From Chungangia koreensis (GTDB lineage: Bacteria; Bacillota; Bacilli; Bacillales_A; Planococcaceae), in the NCBI RefSeq assembly GCF_042651785.1, contig NZ_JBHSEC010000019.1:124001-188000 (forward strand): a stretch of 64,000 bases of DNA, given 5' to 3'. A model generated the notes under the pieces. That model saw only the letters and a program-made list of their open reading frames with translations. It was not told the DNA's origin and ran no database searches. Of the stretch, positions 26,136-34,112 are shown piece by piece; within the stretch, counting starts at the first letter, position 1, and every line of letters starts with the position of its first letter. The translations under genes were made by a program, and so were the position numbers.

Positions 26136-26164
26136 AAAAGAAAAAGCACTACAGAGAGTGCTTT
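26136..26164 (-). terminator. Terminator after ywgA
   Basis: Minus strand AAAGCACT-CTCTGT-AGTGCTTT followed by TTCTTTTTG. Confidence 0.8.
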
Positions 26165-26172
26165 GATCATCA

Positions 26173-26682
26173 TCATGAGGCTACTGTACATGCTTTCAAT
26201 TGTTCGATGAAGGCAAATGCTTCTTCCATTTCCTCTTCAGTAAAATTCAATTTTCCTTTGACGGCTTTTACTTTTTCGATTCGCTCTGTATTAGGCAAGT
26301 GATCGAAATACAGCAAAGTCGAGACCAATTCCAAGAAACGGGCACTTTTTTTGTTCAATAAATCGATGCACTTTGTTAAATGATCATTTTCTTCGCAAAG
26401 TGTTTCGATAAACGTCGACCCTTCGTCCGTTGTCCTGTAAGAGTATTGAACGTACGACCCCTTGTCTTCTTTATTTTCATTTAAAAAGCCCATTTCACAT
26501 AACTCTTCAACACGAAGCGTCAATTCTTCCGAATATGGACCATACATATGTAGTTCGTATTTTTCAAAAAAGGGGAATCTCATTTTCTTAGCGATATAGA
26601 TCATCTTCTGCAACTTTTTCCGTCCGGTCACTCCATTCGCGATGGAGACGAACTGTACAATTTTAGCGTGTTCCTGCAGCAA
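26173..26682 (-). CDS. ywgA: YwgA family protein
   Basis: A 169-residue YwgA-type protein, a family almost always encoded next to the HD hydrolase YwfO in Bacilli. The sequence has a winged-helix-like N-terminal half (GRKKLQKMIYIAKK..., YGPYSEELTLRVEEL) resembling phage-associated GepA/SocA-type folds, and a helical C-terminus. The TTG at 26682 follows AAAGGAGGGAC. It starts 17 bases after the ywfO stop, so the two are one operon. Function unknown; the constant pairing suggests a partner or regulator of YwfO. Confidence 0.85.
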   Translation of the reverse strand: MLQEHAKIVQFVSIANGVTGRKKLQKMIYIAKKMRFPFFEKYELHMYGPYSEELTLRVEELCEMGFLNENKEDKGSYVQYSYRTTDEGSTFIETLCEENDHLTKCIDLLNKKSARFLELVSTLLYFDHLPNTERIEKVKAVKGKLNFTEEEMEEAFAFIEQLKACTVAS

Positions 26683-26699
26683 GTCGTGTCCCTCCTTTC

Positions 26700-28001
26700 T
26701 TATTCTCCACGAAGGACGGATAAGATTTGTTTTTTCAACGTTTTCTTCTTCCCATCTTCCGTAAGCACATCTTCCGGAAAATAGAGTTTATGATCAGTTC
26801 TTCGTTTCCCCGAAATCGCATCGACAACATCAGAGGATCGTGATAGTTCCCGTAAATCATTGTTCGGCATCAAAAGGTGGATCGGCAGTCGTTCCTCTTC
26901 TTCACCGGGCCTATAAAAATCGTAAGGCAAATCTGATGAGGAATCGACAACGAGATAGTATTCCGGGTTAATGCCTGCTTTTTTGAAAAGTTGCTCGAGC
27001 TCTGACAGTTTACGATACTCTTTCGCAGGGTCAAAGTTAATGTATTGGAATAGCTTCCGATTAACGAAGCGGTCGCAAAGATCGGCTAATATAAAGTCTT
27101 CTTCCTTCATCCATTCTTGGAAGTAGGTGAACATGATGCTCTCGTCCAATGCAATGTAGTCCTCAAGCGTCTCTTCATGACAGAAAAAAGATTTGAAGTG
27201 ATCGGGTTCACGCTTAAACTGATAGCCTGTCCCATTCAACTCTTTTGCACGCTGTAGAATTTTGGTCAGGATCACTTCTGCACTTCGCGATACTGGGTGG
27301 AAATACACTTGCCAATACATTTGATAACGGCTCATGATGTAATCTTCAACTGCGTGCATCCCGCTATATTTGAAGACGACCTGATCTTCCCTCGGCCGCA
27401 TGACGCGCAATATACGTTCCATGTCAAAATGTCCGTAGCTCACACCTGTGAAATATGCATCGCGTTGAAGATAATCCATTCTGTCAGCATCGATCTGACT
27501 GGAAATAAGGCTAACGACGAGTTTGTCAGGATAGGTCTTTGCAATGACATCCGCTACTTTTTGTGGGAAGTCCTCCCCTGCTTTACGTAAAACGGCATTC
27601 ACTTCCGTCTCACCAGTCAGGATTGCTTGCGTGAACTGCTCATGGTCCGTTCCAAACACCTTTTCAAATGCATGACTAAATGGACCGTGTCCCAAATCAT
27701 GTAGTAGTGCAGCACATAAGACTACAATTCGTTCACTTTCATCCCATTCCGGACGGCCTTTAAAAGTATCATCAATGATTCGCCGGACGATTTCGTAGAC
27801 ACCTAAGGAGTGGTTGAATCGGCTATGCTCCGCCCCGTGGAATACAAGATACGTCGTACCCAGCTGTTTAATCCGGCGCAGGCGCTGAAATTCTTTTGTC
27901 CCGATCAGATCCCAAATGATTTGATCACGGATATGTATGTAACGGTGGACCGGATCTTTGAACACTTTCTCTTCTGCCAATTTCCGGCTGGCATAACTCA
28001 T
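26700..28001 (-). CDS. ywfO: HD-domain phosphohydrolase YwfO
   Basis: A metal-dependent HD-superfamily phosphohydrolase of 433 residues. The HD motif is seen as FNHSLGVYEIV near residue 62, HDLGHGPFSHAFE near residue 101 and QIDADRMDYLQRDAYFTG near residue 167, the arrangement of SAMHD1/dGTPase-like proteins. The Enterococcus homologue (EF1143) and B. subtilis YwfO are dNTP/nucleotide hydrolases; the exact substrate here is inferred. It is the first gene of an operon with ywgA. The divergent neighbour rsfA is also conserved in B. subtilis. Confidence 0.92.
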   Translation of the reverse strand: MSYASRKLAEEKVFKDPVHRYIHIRDQIIWDLIGTKEFQRLRRIKQLGTTYLVFHGAEHSRFNHSLGVYEIVRRIIDDTFKGRPEWDESERIVVLCAALLHDLGHGPFSHAFEKVFGTDHEQFTQAILTGETEVNAVLRKAGEDFPQKVADVIAKTYPDKLVVSLISSQIDADRMDYLQRDAYFTGVSYGHFDMERILRVMRPREDQVVFKYSGMHAVEDYIMSRYQMYWQVYFHPVSRSAEVILTKILQRAKELNGTGYQFKREPDHFKSFFCHEETLEDYIALDESIMFTYFQEWMKEEDFILADLCDRFVNRKLFQYINFDPAKEYRKLSELEQLFKKAGINPEYYLVVDSSSDLPYDFYRPGEEEERLPIHLLMPNNDLRELSRSSDVVDAISGKRRTDHKLYFPEDVLTEDGKKKTLKKQILSVLRGE

Positions 28002-28209
28002 TCAACACACCTGCTTCCTTGACACATCATATACCCAATTATAGTAGAATCAGTCTTCAAATAAAAGATGCTCGCAAACTGTTCCTTAATTTGAAATGTT
28101 GTTTTCAAAAAAATGGGTTACGTGATTAATTGAATGAATAAAAGTCAGAGTTTCCGCCCAAACTTGGGGATGTACACATAAAACTATTAACATGGCAGGA
28201 GGCTCTATC

Positions 28210-28851
28210 ATGGTGAAAGTCCGGCAGGATGCATGGTTAGAAGAAAACGATGAATTATTAGCAGAAACGGTGCTCCGGCACGTTCGAGAGGGCAGTACAC
28301 AATTGAATGCGTTTGAGGAGGCCGGGGATGCGCTGAACCGGACAGCAGCGGCTTGCGGTTTCCGATGGAATGCAGTCGTACGACGCGAATATGAAAAAGA
28401 GTTGTCCGAGGCGAAAAAGGAACGTAAGCGCAATATGCGTTTGCTTGGGAAAGAATACCGCCGTCGCAATCAAGGACTCTATGTTGTTCCAGCTACAGGG
28501 GACCATACGGAAAGCCAACCAACGGCGTCCATTCAACTTTCCTCACTATCTCTCGATGTTGTCATTGCATACCTTATGCGATTACAGCATAGTAGTTTAG
28601 TCGACTCGGAAGCTGTTAAATGGAGACATATGGCGAATGCTGCTAACGAAAAAGCTTCGAAATTGGAAGCACAGGTTCGTAAACTTGAAGAAGAAAATAT
28701 CGCAATCCGTGAAGATTACGAAGCATTCGTCCAAATTATGAATCGCGCACGCAGGCTTGTGACTCTTGATGAGGAACAAGAACGAGTGTCCCCAGTTTTC
28801 AAAATGGAGAAAAACGGGAATCTTGTTACGAAAGAACCGCCAACAAATTAA
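28210..28851 (+). CDS. rsfA: RsfA-family prespore regulator
   Basis: A 213-residue RsfA-type transcription factor. RsfA is made in the forespore under sigma-F/sigma-G and tunes sigma-F targets in B. subtilis. The N-terminal Myb/SANT-like helix bundle (RQDAWLEENDELLAETVLRHV... through about residue 75) is characteristic, with ACGFRWNAVVRREY matching the family. A coiled coil rich in Glu and Lys (~140-180) follows. The ATG at 28210 is chosen for its AGGAGG site eight bases away; an in-frame ATG 18 bases upstream overlaps that site. Adjacent to ywfO as in B. subtilis; it signals a sporulating host. Confidence 0.92.
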   Translation: MVKVRQDAWLEENDELLAETVLRHVREGSTQLNAFEEAGDALNRTAAACGFRWNAVVRREYEKELSEAKKERKRNMRLLGKEYRRRNQGLYVVPATGDHTESQPTASIQLSSLSLDVVIAYLMRLQHSSLVDSEAVKWRHMANAANEKASKLEAQVRKLEEENIAIREDYEAFVQIMNRARRLVTLDEEQERVSPVFKMEKNGNLVTKEPPTN

Positions 28852-28869
28852 TAGCTTTACAACCGAATT

Positions 28870-28959
28870 AAAAGAAATCTGCATATTCTCCTAAGGTAGG
28901 AATGAATAGACCTCATCGAAGTTATAATTAAGTTTCGATGAGATTTGCAGATTTCTTTT
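28870..28959. terminator. Two-tier inverted repeat between convergent genes
   Basis: An outer perfect 14-bp repeat, AAAAGAAATCTGCA (28870-28883) with TGCAGATTTCTTTT (28946-28959), encloses an inner 9-bp stem CTCATCGAA (28912-28920) with TTCGATGAG (28934-28942). T-runs at both ends suggest a bidirectional terminator for rsfA and lipL, but the 28-base unpaired part on one side is unusual. Confidence 0.6.
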
Positions 28960-28964
28960 TTTCT

Positions 28965-29798
28965 TTATTCGGATAAAAGCTTACGATTCCGTTCGATGAG
29001 CCGGTTCAAGTAATAATCATATAGTTTCAATTCTTCTACTGTTAAAGAATTCTTGTTCAATTGACCAAGCGTTGTAAGCATGGCTTCAATCCGCGCTACC
29101 GTTTCTCTGACAGTGAGCTCTGCTCCAATCAGTTCACTAAGGGATGCCATCACTTCCGGCTGAATGTCAGGGTAGGAAAACTTCGTTTCAGTCCCCTGTA
29201 TACCAGCGTTATAGAATTCACGAATCAATTCCGCTCGTTTAGCACCGCTACCTTCTATACATAAATAGATTTGCACGGCGATTCCTGAACGGATCCGGCG
29301 TTGAGAGATGCCTGCGAATTTCCTGCCTCCTATACTTAAATCGTATGAACCTGGGCAATATGAGCCGACAATTTCATAGGCTTCGATTTCATTAGCCGCT
29401 TCTGGAAACAATCTTTTAATAAAAGCGACCATAATTTCATAGGCGGCGGGAATATCCACTGAGTTCGTTTTTTCCGACAGGACAATTGAAACGTTCAAAA
29501 CACCGGAATCAAGGACTACTGCCAGTCCTCCCGAATTTCGGACAATCGGTTGATAGCCAGCCTGTTCAATCACCTTAACGGCTTCATCCAGATATGGAAG
29601 CCGATGATCCTGTATGCCCAATACAACGGAATGATCATGCACCCATGTTCTAAATATTTCAGAACTTTGGCCACTGCCGACAAGGTGGCAAAGAGTATCG
29701 TCCATTGCGAAAGACTCTAAGGGTGAGCGCTCCACCAGACTGACCGACTGGTCGAGGTAGCGCCATTTCGTACGTGACATTAGTTCGAGTTCATGCAT
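28965..29798 (-). CDS. lipL: Octanoyl-[GcvH]:protein N-octanoyltransferase
   Basis: LipL moves octanoyl groups from the glycine-cleavage H protein to the E2 subunits of 2-oxoacid dehydrogenases, a step of lipoate assembly in Bacilli. The 277-residue BPL/LPL fold protein has VRNSGGLAVVLDSGVLNVS near residue 89 and the catalytic Cys in GSYCPGSYDLSIGGRKFAG near residue 150, with the Lys. The ATG at 29798 has a GGAGAG site. Position near rsfA and hemQ matches B. subtilis ywfL. It diverges from hemQ with a palindrome between. Confidence 0.92.
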   Translation of the reverse strand: MHELELMSRTKWRYLDQSVSLVERSPLESFAMDDTLCHLVGSGQSSEIFRTWVHDHSVVLGIQDHRLPYLDEAVKVIEQAGYQPIVRNSGGLAVVLDSGVLNVSIVLSEKTNSVDIPAAYEIMVAFIKRLFPEAANEIEAYEIVGSYCPGSYDLSIGGRKFAGISQRRIRSGIAVQIYLCIEGSGAKRAELIREFYNAGIQGTETKFSYPDIQPEVMASLSELIGAELTVRETVARIEAMLTTLGQLNKNSLTVEELKLYDYYLNRLIERNRKLLSE

Positions 29799-29882
29799 AG
29801 TTCAATCTCTCCAAACGACTTTTCTTCTGATAGCATACACGAAAAAGCAAGACTCATGTCAAATTGGTGACAGTAGGCTTTG

Positions 29883-29901
29883 CGATTGAACGTTTCAATC
29901 G
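29883..29901. promoter_or_regulatory. Perfect palindrome between lipL and hemQ
   Basis: CGATTGAA-CGT-TTCAATCG, two 8-base arms, lies between the divergent lipL and hemQ starts, beside TTGAAC and TAAACT elements that could be part of a hemQ promoter. It looks like an operator; the binding protein is unknown. Confidence 0.5.
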
Positions 29902-29954
29902 ACAATATGCTAAACTGAAGGGGAATAAATACAGGTTGAAGGAGTGTCCGAACA

Positions 29955-30710
29955 ATGAACGAAGCAGCACAAACATTGGATGGCTGGTATGCCCTCCATG
30001 ATTTCCGTTCGATGGACTGGCCAACGTGGAAATTGCTTCCGCAAGAAGAACGCCAGGCAGCACTTGATGAGTTTTATGGGTTTGTGGAGAAATTGAATAC
30101 AGCACATGTTGAGCATACAGGAAGCCACGCAATCTATACAGTTGTCGGCCAGAAAGCTGATTTTATGCTGATGATTTTACGTCCGACGATGGATGAATTG
30201 CAACAGCTTGAATTGGAATTCAACAAATTGGCGATTGCTGCCTATACGATTCCAACATATTCGTATGTATCCGTCGTAGAGCTTTCCAATTATCTGGCTG
30301 GCGGCAATTCCAACGAAGACCCATACGAAAATCCACATGTCCGCAAACGGCTTTATCCTGAGCTTCCACGTTCCCAATATGTATGCTTCTATCCGATGGA
30401 CAAACGTCGTCAAGGCGATGACAATTGGTATATGCTAAATATGGACTCCCGTAAAGAATTGATGCGCAGCCATGGCCAAATCGGCCGCACTTATGCCGGT
30501 AAAGTCAAACAAATCATCACTGGTTCTGTCGGTTTCGATGATTGGGAATGGGGCGTGACGCTATTCGCTGATGATGTCCTCCAGTTCAAGAAATTAGTAT
30601 ATGAAATGCGTTTTGACGAAGTGAGCGCTCGCTACGGTGAGTTCGGTTCCTTCTATGTCGGTACACTGCTTGAAGGCAATGAAAAAATGGATGAATTCTT
30701 CCGCGTATAA
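29955..30710 (+). CDS. hemQ: Coproheme decarboxylase HemQ
   Basis: HemQ carries out the last step of the Gram-positive coproporphyrin-dependent haem pathway, the peroxide-dependent oxidative decarboxylation of coproheme to haem b. The 251-residue chlorite-dismutase-like protein has the ferredoxin-like double fold, with YVCFYPMDKRR (the region of the catalytic Tyr) near residue 145 and MRSHGQIGRTYAGKV, whose His is the proximal haem ligand, near residue 172. The ATG at 29955 follows GAAGGAGTG. In B. subtilis (ywfI) it lies in the same neighbourhood. A terminator follows. Confidence 0.95.
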   Translation: MNEAAQTLDGWYALHDFRSMDWPTWKLLPQEERQAALDEFYGFVEKLNTAHVEHTGSHAIYTVVGQKADFMLMILRPTMDELQQLELEFNKLAIAAYTIPTYSYVSVVELSNYLAGGNSNEDPYENPHVRKRLYPELPRSQYVCFYPMDKRRQGDDNWYMLNMDSRKELMRSHGQIGRTYAGKVKQIITGSVGFDDWEWGVTLFADDVLQFKKLVYEMRFDEVSARYGEFGSFYVGTLLEGNEKMDEFFRV

Positions 30711-30721
30711 GGTTTATAATT

Positions 30722-30747
30722 CCGCAGGCTAATGCTTGCGGTTTTTT
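30722..30747 (+). terminator. Terminator after hemQ
   Basis: CCGCAGGC-TAAT-GCTTGCGG followed by TTTTTT. Confidence 0.88.
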
Positions 30748-31001
30748 CGTGTCAAAGATTAGGGCCATGCCAAACATTCGTTCAGTGTTTGAAACTGAAA
30801 ACCAGCCGATCATTCCGTTATCTTCGTAAGTACGTGCCGATTTATGTACTTTTGCTTCAAACGCTTGCATATATTTTCAACGAAGAGGTTGCGCCTTGTC
30901 ATTTGAAAAAGCCTCTGAAAAAAGGGCAATTTGCTCGTATCTTCCACTTCCACTCTGAGCAATTGCCACAAGTTAGAAAACTTAACGGAAAGGGTGAAGA
31001 A

Positions 31002-31370
31002 ATGGTCCAATATTATTGGAACCCGGGAATGGGAGTCATGCCCCAAGCCCAGCAGATGACTCCCCCACAAATACCTGCAGCCAATAGAGGCCGTGAGGAG
31101 TCTTACATTGAGAATATCTTGAGATTGAACAGAGGAAAAATCGGAACTTTCCACTTTTCATTCGAGAATGCGATGTCAAAAAGTGGGTCGAACGTAGTCA
31201 ACATCCGCGGATATGTCGAAGCTGCGGGACGTGATCATGTAATCATTCGGGAAGCAGCAACGGATAAGCGATTCCTCATGCCGATGATCTATTTCAACTT
31301 CGCTGAATTTGATGAAGAATTGTATTACTTCAATCAGGGTCCTCGAGCAGGGGCACAAACAGGGCAATAA
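31002..31370 (+). CDS. gerQ: Spore coat/germination protein GerQ
   Basis: GerQ is an inner-coat protein needed to hold the lytic enzyme CwlJ and is cross-linked by transglutaminase Tgl in B. subtilis. The 122-residue product starts MVQYYWNPGMG, is rich in Gln and Pro at the N-terminus (the cross-linking part) and has the conserved C-terminal domain from about residue 35 (SYIENILRLNRGK..., DHVIIREA, YFNFAEFDEELYYF). It is shorter than the ~180-residue B. subtilis protein, mainly in the N-terminal tail. The ATG at 31002 follows GGAAAGGGTGAAG; the longer open frame before it has no coding character. About 250 bases upstream hold only the hemQ terminator and its promoter region. Confidence 0.92.
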   Translation: MVQYYWNPGMGVMPQAQQMTPPQIPAANRGREESYIENILRLNRGKIGTFHFSFENAMSKSGSNVVNIRGYVEAAGRDHVIIREAATDKRFLMPMIYFNFAEFDEELYYFNQGPRAGAQTGQ

Positions 31371-31374
31371 GCGT

Positions 31375-31420
31375 AAAAAAGAATCTGGACCTTTGGCTTG
31401 AAAGGTCCAGATTCTTTTTT
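31375..31420. terminator. Bidirectional terminator after gerQ
   Basis: AAAAAAGAATCTGGACCTT and AAGGTCCAGATTCTTTTTT arms with a short loop, between convergent genes. Confidence 0.95.
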
Positions 31421-32459
31421 ATATTAACAGGCGCTTCAATTGGTTCGGATCATCAACCTTCAAAGCAACTTTGCCGTAACTTTTCCTCATTCCCATAAAT
31501 AATGTCGCTTCTAAAGATTCTTTCAAATGAATAACACAATCAGGCTTTGGCGTTTCAAAGTCCTGAGCCATGAATGCAATTAAATTTTTGTCCTTTAAAT
31601 TGACATTTTCCGCATCTTTCCCCCAGTCAATTGAATCTATTGCCTCGACTGGAATGGTCATTCTCTTACCTAATCCAAGCGATACATGGAGTTTTCCGTC
31701 CCGGACGATCATTGGATTCAAACGGACTGCTTGAATATCCCCAAGGATGTAGACTACCGAATACACGTTCAGAATAAGGAGTACTAATGACAGAACCAAG
31801 GACTTCTCATGTAGCCACCAATGAAAACCGATCGTTTCAATGACGATTGCATGTATGAGCATGACGTAGAAGGCGACCATGCTGGTTTTTTTATGAAGAG
31901 TTAATACATCTTCCCCATTGGGTGCGGTTTGCTTCCAGGAACCAAATGCATAATAGAGCATAAGCCCTTCGGCAGCCACGATTTTAATCAACGGGTGACT
32001 GCGGACCTTTTCCTCTACAACTTGAGGGAAAGCGAATAGGGCGCCGAGATCATGTTGTTTTGTTGCGGTAATAATAGCGGGTAAACGTCGGACTAACAGG
32101 AAGATCAACCCGATTTCCGCAAGGACGAGCAAAGCTTCTGCTGCTATGGCCACGTACGGAATAAACGTAAACGGTTTGAAATAGTCCATCGGAATGATGA
32201 AGCGTGCAGCAATGATACCAATGACCATCCATGTCACGAAACGTTTCAGTGTAAAGCCTTTATTGCGGGTCAGTGCCAAAATTAGAAATGGAACGATGAT
32301 TGAGAAATCAATTAAAGAGCCGATTACGACTCCACTTGTTTCTGGAGTTAGAATCCATGATGATAAAGGCGAGCGGTATAGAAGAATATTCGATGTGATG
32401 ACTAAGGTGAGGATACTTAGAAGTAGTGGTTTATAATTACGGTCTTTCAGGGCTACCAT
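31419..32459 (-). CDS. Polytopic membrane protein, unknown
   Basis: A 346-residue integral membrane protein. About eight hydrophobic segments fill residues 10-240, then a soluble C-terminal domain (~250-346) resembling a PH-like or beta-rich domain with GKRMTIPVEAIDSIDWGK. Such proteins are often labelled 'beta-carotene 15,15'-monooxygenase' in Bacillus annotations, which is not supported by any motif here. The second ATG (32459) is chosen because AAGGGGTG lies at the right distance. It stands alone, with a bidirectional terminator behind. Function unknown. Confidence 0.75.
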   Translation of the reverse strand: MVALKDRNYKPLLLSILTLVITSNILLYRSPLSSWILTPETSGVVIGSLIDFSIIVPFLILALTRNKGFTLKRFVTWMVIGIIAARFIIPMDYFKPFTFIPYVAIAAEALLVLAEIGLIFLLVRRLPAIITATKQHDLGALFAFPQVVEEKVRSHPLIKIVAAEGLMLYYAFGSWKQTAPNGEDVLTLHKKTSMVAFYVMLIHAIVIETIGFHWWLHEKSLVLSLVLLILNVYSVVYILGDIQAVRLNPMIVRDGKLHVSLGLGKRMTIPVEAIDSIDWGKDAENVNLKDKNLIAFMAQDFETPKPDCVIHLKESLEATLFMGMRKSYGKVALKVDDPNQLKRLLI

Positions 32460-32533
32460 GTGCAAACACCCCTTTTCTTTTAGTGTAGCATTCAGTGGAT
32501 AGTCACTTCACTCCTACATTTGACAAAAATATG

Positions 32534-32557
32534 AAAAAGCAGAGGTTTCCCCCTGCT
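32534..32557 (-). terminator. Terminator after ywdK
   Basis: Minus strand AGCAGGGG-GAAA-CCTCTGCT followed by TTTTCAT. Confidence 0.8.
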
Positions 32558-32582
32558 CTGAATGTTTCCTTTTAAATTTACT

Positions 32583-32963
32583 TCAAAATTTCAATACGGC
32601 TAAAATCAATAATACCCATGAAACGATGAAGGCGACTCCACCGATTGGTGTGATGGCACCCAATACGCCAATTTGCGTAAGGCTTAGTACATATAGGCTT
32701 CCCGAGAAAATAATGATGCCGGCAAGCATTAAATAACCTGCCCAATTCAATTGGGTTAATGGACCGAGTAACGTGGAACTCATTAGAATACCGATTACGA
32801 TTAAGCCTAATGCATGATACATCTGATATTGCGTGGCTGTTTGCCAGATGGCAATGTACTTTTCTGGCATCTTCCCTTCCAAAGCATGTGCACCGAAAGC
32901 ACCGAAAGCGACAGAAATCAGTGCATTTACTGCTCCTGCAATTATAAAGAATTTCATATCCAT
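32583..32963 (-). CDS. ywdK: DUF423 membrane protein YwdK
   Basis: A 126-residue DUF423 protein with four membrane helices: MKFFIIAGAVNALISVAFGAFGAHALEG is the family's N-terminal signature (split here for brevity: FGAFGAHALEG), and the others run at about 45-65, 72-92 and 100-122. Widespread small membrane protein of unknown function. It starts 9 bases after ywdI, and the ung-upstream cluster small-Cys protein, ywdI, ywdK is conserved in B. subtilis order. Confidence 0.9.
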   Translation of the reverse strand: MDMKFFIIAGAVNALISVAFGAFGAHALEGKMPEKYIAIWQTATQYQMYHALGLIVIGILMSSTLLGPLTQLNWAGYLMLAGIIIFSGSLYVLSLTQIGVLGAITPIGGVAFIVSWVLLILAVLKF

Positions 32964-32972
32964 CCCTCTTCT

Positions 32973-33215
32973 CTAAAAATCAAAAATGGAGTCCCCATTC
33001 GCATCTTCCTCCTGAAGCTTCTCATGACGAAGGACGGGTGGTGACTGTTGAGCAGTTAGTTTGAGAGAGCCAGGATGACTTTCCGCACTTAAAGCGACTT
33101 CACAAAGCGAACGAATGGCTGAAAGAGCCTCTCTCATCATCTGTTCATCTCCAGCAGTTTTCGCAGCCGCCAGCTGTTTCTCCATTTCCGACAATAATTT
33201 GTTCATCGGTATCAT
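32973..33215 (-). CDS. ywdI: YwdI family protein
   Basis: An 80-residue YwdI-type protein. The N-terminal half is a single amphipathic helix pair (NKLLSEMEKQLAAAK, MMREALSAIRSLCEV), the rest an acidic, likely disordered tail. Function unknown. Its ATG overlaps the stop of the preceding small cysteine protein (ATGA), and ywdK follows after nine bases, so the three form one operon. B. subtilis has ywdI between ywdK and ung. Confidence 0.85.
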   Translation of the reverse strand: MIPMNKLLSEMEKQLAAAKTAGDEQMMREALSAIRSLCEVALSAESHPGSLKLTAQQSPPVLRHEKLQEEDANGDSIFDF

Positions 33216-33385
33216 GGTCGCTTCCCCTCTTTCTGTTCAAAACGCAAGCAATCCATTCCTGAGGACCGCTTGACTACTGCAGATGGAAGCTCACGAGTTT
33301 TGAATCCATATGCCTTGCAGCCACGAGGACTTTTAGAATCCCAAGTAACGATAAAGTTTCGGCATTGAAAACAATTGACCGCCAT
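33212..33385 (-). CDS. Small four-cysteine protein (57 aa), probable zinc-binding
   Basis: A 57-codon frame starting at ATG 33385 behind a GAGGTGGGG site. The product MAVNCFQCRN..., with CxxC at 5 and 8 and two more cysteines in GC and DC at about residues 23 and 46, looks like a small zinc ribbon. Its stop overlaps the ywdI start by four bases, the sign of a coupled operon ung-side gene. Similar small Cys proteins occur next to ung in other Bacilli, sometimes mislabelled as uracil-DNA glycosylase. Function unknown. Confidence 0.75.
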   Translation of the reverse strand: MAVNCFQCRNFIVTWDSKSPRGCKAYGFKTRELPSAVVKRSSGMDCLRFEQKEGKRP

Positions 33386-33446
33386 GATGACCCCACCTCA
33401 CTTCCTCCACTTTACCACGGAATTGTGGACGAGCAAAGTGACGGAT

Positions 33447-34112
33447 TTATAAACAAAAATCGATTGGCTCTTGTCCAAATTCCCTTAGCTTTTCATTGAT
33501 CGCCGAATAAGGTCTACTACCAAAGAATCCACGCCTTGCACTCAATGGGCTCGGATGGACGGATTCGATAACCGCATGCCGCTCTGTATCAATAAGCATT
33601 TTTTTCTTTTGGGCCGGTTTCCCCCAAAGTACGAATACAATCGGCTTTTCCCGCTCTGACAGTTTACGGATGACAGTATCAGTAAATGTTTCCCACCCCA
33701 TACCTTTATGGGAATGAGCTTCCCCTTCTCTCACGGTTAAAACAGTGTTGAGCATTAACACGCCTTGGTCAGCCCATTTCGTTAGGGTTCCGTCTTTAGG
33801 GATTTCACAGCCAAGATCATCCTTTAACTCCTTTAACATATTTCGTAGACTTGGAGGATGCTTGACACCCGGCTTCACTGAAAAGCTTAGGCCATGAGCC
33901 TGCCCCGCTCCGTGATAAGGATCCTGCCCTAAAATCACAACCTTCACTTGTTCAAACGGAGTATGGTTAAACGCATTGAATATGTCGTCCTTTGGTGGAT
34001 AACTGGTCTGCGCTTCATATTCTTCCTCCACAAAACCCATCAAATCAGCGAAGTACCCCTTCTCCGTTTCCGAGTTCAGAACTTCCTGCCAGTCATTATT
34101 GAATAGTTGCAT
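33447..34112 (-). CDS. ung: Uracil-DNA glycosylase (family 1)
   Basis: Removes uracil from DNA, starting base-excision repair. The 221-residue protein has the catalytic water-activating motif GQDPYHGAGQAHGLSFSV near residue 62 and the HPSPLSARRGF intercalating loop near residue 185, so it is complete. ATG 34112 is chosen since it begins the conserved MQLFNNDW; the longer frame upstream overlaps the DUF4230 gene. The chosen start still overlaps that gene's end by 17 bases, pointing to coupled translation. Confidence 0.96.
   Translation of the reverse strand: MQLFNNDWQEVLNSETEKGYFADLMGFVEEEYEAQTSYPPKDDIFNAFNHTPFEQVKVVILGQDPYHGAGQAHGLSFSVKPGVKHPPSLRNMLKELKDDLGCEIPKDGTLTKWADQGVLMLNTVLTVREGEAHSHKGMGWETFTDTVIRKLSEREKPIVFVLWGKPAQKKKMLIDTERHAVIESVHPSPLSARRGFFGSRPYSAINEKLREFGQEPIDFCL

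Noticed and set aside
30732..31001. N-terminal extension of GerQ
   Set aside because: The extension crosses the promoter/terminator region; the conserved protein begins at 31002 behind a good ribosome site.
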